A stretch of 64,000 bases of DNA. Source: Amblyomma americanum. Taxonomy: Eukaryota; Arthropoda; Arachnida; Ixodida; Ixodidae. The stretch covers positions 116,751,134 through 116,815,133 of the forward strand of contig NC_135498.1 of NCBI RefSeq assembly GCF_052857255.1, given 5' to 3'. The position numbers and the translations under genes are program-made. This document shows positions 56,456 to 64,000 of this stretch, piece after piece. Position 1 is the stretch's first letter, and each line of letters starts with the position of its first letter. Below the pieces are notes generated by a model. It saw only the letters and a program-made list of their open reading frames with translations. It had not been told where the DNA came from and made no database searches.

Positions 56456-59400
56456 TCAATCGGGTGGTCGGTCGTGGTACGGCTTCATACGAACGACGTG
56501 CACAACGTCGGTAAGCTTGCGTCTTTGGGATGAGCTGGCTTGGGTGGCGGGTTGAACTTCGTAGGTGACGTCGCTAATGCGGCGGAGGACACGGTATGGG
56601 CCGAAGTATCGACGGAGTAATTTTTCAGACAGCCCGCGGTGACGAACGGGCGTCCAAATCCACACATAGTCGCCTGGCTCGTAGGCAACGAAGCGCCGTC
56701 CCTGGTTGTAGCGGCCAGCGTCTAGTTGCTGTTTACGGTGTATGCGCTGCCTTGCCAGTTGCGGCGCTTCTTCCGCACGCTGCACAAAAGTGGCGATGTC
56801 GAGGTCAGGGTCACTCTCGCAGTGGGGGTCAACAGGCAGCATAGCATCCAGCGTAGTAGTAACTCGACGGCCGAAGACAAGCTGGAAGGGAGTGAGCCGC
56901 GTTGTCTCCTGCAGTGCCGTATTGTAAGCGAATGTAGCGTATGGCAGAATTTGGTCCCAGGTTTTATGCTCTATATCCACGTACATGGAAAGCATGTCGG
57001 CCAGAGTTCTGTTGAGCCGTTCCACCAAGCCATTGGTCTGCGGGTGGTACGCCGTCGCACGTCTATGGCTGGTGTGCGTCAGTTTCAGCACAGCCTGGGT
57101 TAGGCGGGCTGTGAAAGCTGCCCCACGGTCAGTAATAATGACCGCAGGAGCGCCATGACGCAGGACGATGCTGTGGACAAAAAACTCGGCTACTTCGGCA
57201 GCAGTTCCGCTCGCAAGCGACGTGGTCTCAGCATAACGTGTCAAGTAGTCCGTCGCAACAGCGATCCACCGTTTTCCAGTGGATGACTTCGGGAAGGGGC
57301 CAAGGAGATCCATTCCAACTTGTTGAAAAGGGATCTTCGGTGGCGCTATTGGCTGAAGAAATCCGGCTGGTTTCATGGGTGGAGACTTCCGGCGTTGGCA
57401 GTCGCGGCAGGTTCGCACGTAGGTCTGCACTGATGGAAGTAATTTGGGCCAATAGTACTTCTCCCGAATCCTTGACAGCGTGCGACTGACTCCCAAGTGG
57501 CCGGCGGACGGCTCGTCGTGACAAGCGCTCAAGATGTCAGGTCGTAACTGGGTGGGCACCACGAGTAAAAATGTTTCGGTGGACTTTCCAAAGTTGCGCT
57601 TGTAGAGAACGCCATTTCGCATGGTGAAGGATTGCAGGCCACGACGAAAAACACGCGGAACCCGACCACTGTGACCTTCCAGGTGCTCGATGAGCGGCGC
57701 TAGCTCCGGGTCCGTTCGTTGAAGCTGAGCCACATGGGATGGGCTAAGAGCACAAATGAAAGGAAGATCTTCGGTGATTTCTTGCGGAGCGTGGTCCACG
57801 GGCGCGCGTGATAAGCAATCCGCAACTTGGTGCTGCCGGCCCGACTTGTAAACGACAGTCACGTCGTACTCTTGTAAACGGAGGCTCCACCTAGCCAACC
57901 GGCCGGACGGATCTTTAAGGCTTGCCAGCCATCATAACGAGTGATGGTCGCTGACAACACGGAAGGGTCGTCCGTACAGGTATGGACGAAACTTGCTGAT
58001 GGCCCAGATCACCGCAAGGCATTCTTTCTCTGTCGTCGAATAGTTCGCCTCCGATCGCGAAAGTGTTCGGCTCGCGTAAGCGATAACGCGTTCCACGCCG
58101 TCCTGCCACTGGATAAGTACCGCCCCAAGGCCAACATTGCTGGCATCGGTGTGTATGTCGGTGGCGGCGTCTTCATCGAAATGGGCGAGTATCGGGGGGC
58201 TGTGTAGGCGGTTGCGGAGCTCCTGAAAAGCTTCTTCTTGGTCGCTTCCCCACAGAAAGGGTATTTCGTCTCTAGTCATTGCTGTCAACGGGTCAGCTAT
58301 TCTGGAGAAATCGGGCACAAAGCGTCGGTAGTAAGAACAGAGGCCCAGAAAACGTCTAAGTGCCTTCTTGTTGGTTGGGCGCGGAAAACTGGAGACGGCA
58401 GCAGTCTTGTCGGGGTCCGGGAGAACGCCTTGTGCGCTGACAACATGGCGAAGGTAGCGAAGTTCCTTGAAACCAAAATGACATTTCTCGGGCTTCATCG
58501 TTAGTTGCGCGCATTTCAGGGCTCGAAGCACGATGCGCAGCCGGTCCAAGTGTTGATCGAAGGTAGGCGAGAAAATGACGACGTCGTCCAAAAGACTGCC
58601 ACTTCAGACCGGATAAAACGGTGTCCATCATACGCTGGAACGTGGCCGGCGCCGAGCAAAGACCAAACGGGAGCACCTTGAACTCGTATAAACCGTCTGG
58701 AGTCACGAAAGCCGTCTTTTCTCGGTCTCTCTGGTCCACCTCTATCTGCAAGTATCCGCTTTTGAGATCTAATGAGGAGAAGAACCTGGCGTCACGTAAT
58801 CGGTCGAGGGCATCGTCAATCCTGGGAAGCGGATAAACGTCAATTTTGGTCACGTTGTTTAGTTTCCGGTAATCAACACAGAATCTCAAGGTGCCGTCTT
58901 TCTTTTTGACGAGGACCACGGGCGACGCCCATGGGCTTGTTGACGGCTGAATAACATCGTCTGCAAACATTTCATCGATTTGCGTTTTAATGGCTTCGCG
59001 TTCCTTAGGAGAAACACGGTATGGGCGCTGGCATACAGGCGGCGTGGCCTCGTCTGTGATGATGCGATGCTTGGCGACAGGTGTACGACCGACCCTGGAG
59101 CTGGTGGCGAAGCAATCTGCAAAATCTGCTAGAAGAGCAGACAGAAGATTCTTCTGCTCAGGTGCCAAGTCCGGGTTGATTTTCACGGTCTGGAGGGCGT
59201 GGCATGGTGCGGCCTCGTCTTGAGGGCTGGCCCCGACGGCGCATAAATCAGGCAACACAGTAACTTCGTGAAGTAAGGCAACAGCCGTGTCCCTGGCGAG
59301 GTGCTGAACCTCGTTGGCGAAGTTCGTGAGTAGGACACTAGTACAACCGTTATGCAACTGGACGAGGCCTCGAGCGACGGCTATTCCCTTTGCGAGCAGC

Positions 59401-60005
59401 AGCGGGAGGTGGATATCCGCGATACCCTCGTAATCGTGGAACAAGTCATGTCTCACGAGAACCAGGACGCTAGACCGTGGTGGCACCATCACGTCATCGT
59501 CGACTATACGCAGAGCGTTGATTCCCGGATCTCTGTCGGTATGCGTCACGGCCTGTTTCGTCGAGAACGTGATCCGGGCTTCGTTCAGATCAATGACAGC
59601 GCCGTTCGTCTGCAGAAAGTCGAGGCCCAGGATCAAGTCCCTCGAACACTCGGACAGTACCACGAATTCACAGACGTACAGAAAACCACGGATGCCGACC
59701 ATTGCTGTACACTTGCCAGCAGGGGTAATCAGGTGACTCCCAGCAGTACAAATGCTCGGCCCAGACCATCGCGTCAAAACTTTCTTTAATTCTTGGACGA
59801 GGGCACGGCTCATTACGGAGTAATCGGCACCGGTGTCGAGTGAGGCGGAGACGTCGACTCCATCAATTGTTACGTACAAATCGGAGGTAGCGTGTCGGAT
59901 GCTGTCGCTACCTGCCCCCAGCGAAATGGCGTATCGGCGTGATGGTGGCGGAGGATCTTCACATTTCCCTACAGCAGCGGCCTTGCCTCCGGAGGCCGCC
60001 GGCAT
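56456..60005 (-). pseudogene. pol: Gypsy pol (protease, RT, RNase H, integrase), two lesions
   Basis: The pol ATG (60,005) overlaps the gag stop. Aspartic protease shows SASLDTGADYSVM near residue 57. RT shows SPWASPVVLVKKKDG, FCVDYRKLNNVT, SSLDLKSGYLQIEVD and FKVLPFGLCSAPATF. At 58,592-58,595 a small deletion, judged by family comparison to be about 11 bases, removes part of the motif before LDD and shifts the frame. The following frame reads [14 protein letters not shown] and [17 protein letters not shown]. RNase H has [12 protein letters not shown] and [13 protein letters not shown], then TGA at 57,932-57,934. The integrase has an HHCC finger (SAGHLGVSRT, CRDCQRRK), acidic residues in GMDLLGPF, ITDRGAAF and NGLVERLNRTL, and a C-terminal tract ending PYHDRPPD. 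The integrase frame is uninterrupted. This copy cannot make a complete enzyme. Confidence 0.93.
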
Positions 60006-61204
60006 TAGTTTTCCCGGCGTGGGCTGGGCGAACGGCGTCCGGAATAGCTTTGCGCTCCACGGGGACTTGGAGAACGGTAGCGCATTGGGGACGGTGATCG
60101 AGACCCGCGGCGACCGGATGTGACGAGATTCTGCCGCTCCAATAGGTGAGAGGCTATCTCAAGTGGCCTTTCGCCATTGCGAGGGCAGGGGTCGTCCGGG
60201 GCGAAACCCCGCAGGCCCACGCGGCGGTACGGGCACGCTCTATAGAGGTGACCCGCCTCGCCACAATGATAACAGAGGGGCCGACGGTCTGGGGCCCGCC
60301 ACACTTGACTCTTACGCGTCCGCTCGTAGGCTGGCAGAGCGGGGTCACGAGGGGGACCCGGTGGCCGCACTGATGGAGCCGCGGCATTGATGGTGTAGCC
60401 CGACGTCGGAGCTTGACGGAGTACAGACGCGTACGTGGGTCTTGCGTCAAGCTGGAGGGGTACCTCAGATGCTTGTTGTTGGGCTGCGAGGCGCACCTCG
60501 TCGCGGACGACGTCAGTCAGCGACGCGAAGGATGGCATGTTAGAAGGCGTCCGAAGGGCTTGGAGTTCCTCCCGGACGACGGAACGGATGAGTTCGCGTA
60601 AGTCGTCCGGGGCGCTTCCGAGATGCATAGAACAGGTGTCTGGCCCGAAGGCGTTGACGTCACGATTGTATTCGCGGGCTCGTTGCTGTAGAGTCTTCTC
60701 CATGGTGGCCGCCTCGCTGAGAAACTCGGCCACAGTGCGCGGTGGGCTGCGCACGAGTCCCGCGAATAGCTCCTGCTTGACACAACGCATTAAATGGCGA
60801 AGCTTGTCTTCCGACATAGAGGGGTCCGCGCGCTTGAAAAGGCGGGTCATGTCCTCAAAGAACATGCGGACACTCTCGTTCGGGCGCTGGTTGCGCGAGT
60901 GTAGCGCAGCTTCAGCTCGCTCCCGGCGGTCGGCGTTTGGAAAAGTGGCGAGCAGGTTGCGGCAGAAGGCCTCCCAGGATGGAAACGAACCCTCATGGTT
61001 TTCGAACCATGTCCGCGCCGACTCTTCGAGAGCGAAATACACGTTGTGGAGCTTCCGCTCATCGCTCCACCCGTTGTAACGGGCGACACGCTCGAATGTC
61101 TCGAGCCAGTCCTCGGCGTCCTCGAACACGTCGCCATGAAAAGACGGGGGTGTTCGTGGCTGCTGGCACAGGATGTGAGCTGGGAGCCTACTCTCAGTTG
61201 ACAT
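60005..61204 (-). CDS. gag: Gypsy gag polyprotein, 399 aa, open
   Basis: Gag forms the virus-like particle of the retrotransposon. The ATG at 61,204 starts MSTESRLPAHILCQQ. The capsid-like region contains AEDWLETFERVARYNGWSDE, FALEESARTWFENHE and SWEAFCRNLLATFPNADRRE. A CCHC zinc knuckle, LCYHCGEAGHLYRAC, lies near residue 310, and an Arg/Ser-rich tail (SPSPMRYRSPSPRG) follows. The stop TAA at 60,005-60,007 overlaps the pol ATG (TAATG). Open sequence upstream continues almost to the LTR without another ATG. Confidence 0.93.
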   Translation of the reverse strand: MSTESRLPAHILCQQPRTPPSFHGDVFEDAEDWLETFERVARYNGWSDERKLHNVYFALEESARTWFENHEGSFPSWEAFCRNLLATFPNADRRERAEAALHSRNQRPNESVRMFFEDMTRLFKRADPSMSEDKLRHLMRCVKQELFAGLVRSPPRTVAEFLSEAATMEKTLQQRAREYNRDVNAFGPDTCSMHLGSAPDDLRELIRSVVREELQALRTPSNMPSFASLTDVVRDEVRLAAQQQASEVPLQLDARPTYASVLRQAPTSGYTINAAAPSVRPPGPPRDPALPAYERTRKSQVWRAPDRRPLCYHCGEAGHLYRACPYRRVGLRGFAPDDPCPRNGERPLEIASHLLERQNLVTSGRRGSRSPSPMRYRSPSPRGAQSYSGRRSPSPRREN

Positions 61205-61362
61205 GGCAGCTGGCTCCTCCGACGTCCGAGGCTGTGTCGTCCTGGTGGCTGCCGGAAGGGGTCCGAACTCTGGGGACTCTCCTTGCAGGCGGCGGCCGTG
61301 GCGCTGGTGGACCGGGGTGAGATCCGTGATCACAGGTGGGCTGCCCGGGTCTGGAAGCGTAC

Positions 61363-61380
61363 TCAGCACTGCCTCCACCA
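61363..61380 (-). other. Candidate primer-binding site
   Basis: On the minus strand TGGTGGAGGCAGTGCTGA starts four bases after the 5' LTR. The TGG start matches the CCA end of a tRNA primer. Which tRNA cannot be told here. Confidence 0.6.
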
Positions 61381-61384
61381 GATT

Positions 61385-61528
61385 TGTAACGAATAGTACA
61401 CCAAAAGCACTCGGGGACCAAGGAGCTACACAGCCGGTAGAGCGAGCACGAGCAGGAAGAAGATTTTCTTCGTCCTCTGCTTCTATCGCCTGAGTTCCCT
61501 TCGTCCTCCTCTTCTATCACCTGTGTCA
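61385..61528 (-). repeat. 5' LTR of the Gypsy element
   Basis: 144 bp, ends at ...CACCTGTGTCA, followed by the target duplication ATAT at 61,529-61,532. The near-identity to the other LTR marks a recent insertion. Confidence 0.97.
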
Positions 61529-61532
61529 ATAT

Positions 61533-63150
61533 CACGGTACGGAGCACTCACCACGACCTGCTAACTCAAGCGGCGGCCTTACAGTCAGCCTTAGATATTA
61601 CCGCTAATTACGCTATGTCTGTCGGCCTACAGCTTTCAGTGAGCAAAACTACGTTCATGTCAGTGGCCAACCGCTGGGGACGCCGTAAACTTGCTGCCAC
61701 GCCAATCCGTCTCCAACTATCTGGAACCCCAGTTCAAGAATCTTCGACATTGAAAATTCTGGGTTTGTCGATACATCAGTCCGGAACGGGTACTGCCTGG
61801 ATTTTTCAGGTTAAAAGCAGGCGTTCCAGACTTTGGGCCTAATCAGACGTATTGCTCCCAAAACCGGCGGCGCTCGCTCCCATGTCGCACGACATTTGGT
61901 GAAAGCGGTTTTGCAACCGCGCCTCATTTACCAAGCACAGTTCCAACACTTAACCAGAGCTCAGTGGGATCGTCTGGAAGCCGTCAATCGAGAGGCAATG
62001 AGAGTTATTACTTGCTTTCCACGCATCACGCCGATCGTGGCACTTCAAGAAAATGCTCAGTTAAATACCCTTGACGAGCTTGTGCAGCAGCGCCGCGATG
62101 CTCGTAGCCTTAAGGCCACCCTTTTGCATTCACCCCGAGAACTCCGGACCTTTGCTTCATCACACACCATACTACCGCCGCCACCGTCAGTTCTTCCTCC
62201 ATGGGACTTTGTGCAGTTGAGCGACAAAAAACCTACCGATCTACGTCGCCCAACCTCACCTTAGGCGGCATCGTCCCTTCGCGAGCGAATCGCGGAACAA
62301 GACAGCCACATACCACACGGCTCAATTATTATATGTGTTGATGCCAGTATCCAGGGCTGCGTAACGACGACTGCGCTTCACTGTCCCTGCCAGCCTGCAC
62401 TTAACAAGACGGCCAGGTTTCGATTCGAGGAACCCCCTACTTCCTTCTGTGCTGAGCTGCTTGCTATACAAGATGCGCTTCGCTCTGTAGTCGCAGTTAC
62501 TTTGCTCCCTACAGCTCACATTATCATCCGTGCTGACTCCCTTCAAGCAATTCGTCTACTCCGACGTGTCAGCCGCAGCCCAGAAATGTGCCAGAATATA
62601 CATCGCCTGGCGGCTCGCATCCCGCAAGCCATTCGAATTGAGTGGATCCCACGTGACCTACTCAATTCACAAAGATCTGCAGATTCTGCAACCCGCTTTC
62701 CAACCCTACTCACGTCAATGCCTCAATTCCTCGCTATGGAATATGCTGCCCTCGTCCCTCCGTGTGCGATAACCCTCCTCCGCGGTCTTACCCGTGCAGA
62801 GGAGGTTGTGCTCCGGAGGATCCGGGTCGGAGTTGCCCTCACTCCTGCCGTTACTCGCACGTGGCCTCAATTTCGCCACTTGTATACCCGCCCAGGATGT
62901 CCAGTCTGCAACACACAAGACAGAGGCTGACATTCTCCACTTGTTGTGGGATTGCCCGGCACTGAAGCCAACTAGAATTCGCCACCTGGCAGCAGCGGGT
63001 CTCCACCCAGACAACCCGTCCTCATACATTGATTGGACGCAGGGGCACATCACCGCTCCCTCCTCGCCTTCATTAGATCGGCACATTTTTCCTGCTTTAT
63101 TTAACACCCACCCACTCTTTTCTTTACTTTCTTTTCTCTTTTCTTCATAA
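61533..63150 (+). pseudogene. LINE ORF2, RT thumb, RNase H and Cys-His end, broken
   Basis: RT continues directly after YADD with THHDLLTQAAALQSALD, YAMSVGLQLSVSKTTFMSV and LKILGLSIHQSG. The thumb has HLVKAVLQPRLIYQAQFQH and RLEAVNREAMRVITCFPRIT. RNase H is readable from about 62,335: IIICVDASIQG (first Asp), FCAELLAIQDAL (Glu), IIRADSLQAIRLLRR (Asp). The tail shows LRRIRVGVALTPAVT, then CPVCNTQ and, in another frame, EADILHLLWDCPAL. The stop TAA is at 63,148-63,150. Frameshifts lie near 61,835, 62,265 and 62,930. Confidence 0.85.
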
Positions 63151-63195
63151 CCCCCCTTATGCTCAGAGGCAATAAACAACGCTATCAAAAAAAAT
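61533..63195 (+). mobile_element. LINE with RNase H, downstream part after the LTR insertion
   Basis: It resumes the LINE that stopped at 56,182. It contains the rest of RT, an RNase H domain, a Cys-His tail and a 3' end with AATAAA (63,171-63,176) and an A8 run (63,187-63,194). Confidence 0.9.
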
Positions 63196-64000
63196 TTTGA
63201 AAATGAATAATGGTAAAAGCCCTAAAGAAGGCCGCGTAGCCTACGCAGCTATCCGTGGCTAGGCAAGGATCCAGAGGCTCCCAACCAATCAAGCAGGCCG
63301 AGCAGAGTTCCGCCTGAAGTATCTCATGAAAAGTTAGTATTTCCGGCAAACGCTTTATAGGCCGGCTCATGTGAGCCTCTCCTGTTGCTGCGTTATACTA
63401 CGCGGGAACGAAATCGTTTGAGTAATAGCCCACCTATAGAGCAGCGTTTCTTTCTATCCGTACTCTAGGTGAGAATTTCAGATAAGATATTTACTTTCTT
63501 TGATCTGCACTCGTCAACCATGTAAAAAATGGTTAGCTGGGAGCCGGAGCCTCATTTTTGTATTGAAATCATTGAACAGAAATATTAATTTAATTAAACA
63601 CCAAGGATTCGAGTCTCTAAAAGCATTGTACATATCATTTTAATGCTTTTATGCGGCTCCGTTATTTTTGAACACCTTCACCCGCGTGTCCTTAAATTGT
63701 GCCTCATACAACTTACTTAAGGACCTTCAACGCGCTGAAACAATCCTGTTAAGAAAGTGATAAATTTTCTCATGGCAGAGGTAGTGCGCACTGCACGAGC
63801 GCTTTTGGTGCATACGTCATGGTGCTGGCATCCACTCTTCTCCATGCAATTTTACTTTAATCCGGTATCGTCTTCAGTATTATCGTAGTGCCACACCTAA
63901 TAAGAAAAACCGTAATAAAGAAAACCGCCAGCAAAGCGATTCAGATCTGCAACTGCATACTGCCTGCTAAAGCTAAGGTGGTACACATTGGGAAAAATGC
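63196..64000. other. Non-coding stretch
   Basis: No gene or element is recognised to the window end. Confidence 0.4.

Larger units (their letters stand above)
56183..61528 (-). mobile_element. Ty3/Gypsy LTR retrotransposon, 5,346 bp, recent insertion
   Basis: Two 144-bp LTRs (TG...CA) differ by one base (T at 56,318, C at 61,520). The insertion is flanked by the 4-bp duplication ATAT (56,179-56,182 and 61,529-61,532). On the minus strand the order is LTR, primer-binding site, gag, pol (protease, RT, RNase H, integrase), polypurine tract, LTR. Order RT-RNase H-integrase and motif style identify Ty3/Gypsy. No envelope-like gene is present. gag is open; pol is broken twice. Confidence 0.97.

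Overview
This window looks like a piece of an arachnid genome, most probably that of a hard tick. It is built almost entirely of transposable elements and their remains. The evidence is sequence recognition only: long intron-like non-coding stretches, GT-AG introns, several LINE, Penelope and SINE fragments of types I know from ticks, and no bacterial operon structure. The host assignment is an inference; the transposon calls rest on visible protein motifs, terminal repeats and target-site duplications. I see no conserved single-copy host gene, no tRNA, rRNA or CRISPR.

Layout. 0.57-1.24 kb holds a 5'-truncated LINE tail (minus strand). 3.26-4.98 kb is a CR1-like LINE fragment, directly followed by an I-type LINE fragment with RNase H (4.99-7.23 kb). 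7.24-12.11 kb is copy A of an unclassified ~2.9 kb repeat, split by a 1.86 kb insert; copy B lies inverted at 45.4-48.4 kb. 12.11-19.99 kb is a three-level nest: an I-type LINE (minus) is cut by a nearly complete CR1-like LINE (plus), which is itself cut by another LINE tail. 20.23-24.86 kb is a complete PIF/Harbinger DNA transposon with both genes open, matching terminal inverted repeats and TTA target duplications.

25-44 kb is mostly quiet non-coding DNA. It holds a possible host terminal exon (28.39 kb), a degenerate duplicated gene with a signal-peptide exon and TATA box (copy S1, 32.8-34.1 kb; copy S2 at 48.9-50.1 kb), a LINE ORF1 relic (38.4-39.7 kb), and Penelope fragments (41.2-42.1 and 44.2-44.6 kb).

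50.1-51.8 kb is a CR1-like LINE (minus). 51.8-52.8 kb is a Penelope-like element with a GIY-YIG domain and terminal repeats in inverted orientation. 52.8-63.2 kb is a LINE with RNase H, interrupted inside its RT catalytic motif by a young Ty3/Gypsy LTR retrotransposon (56,183-61,528). That element has 144-bp LTRs differing at one base, ATAT target duplications, an open gag, a TAATG gag/pol junction and a pol gene broken twice.

The genes do not form a host pathway. What the window records is the order of insertions, two self-contained mobile elements (Harbinger, nearly intact; Gypsy, recent but broken), and the remains of a duplicated secreted-protein gene.
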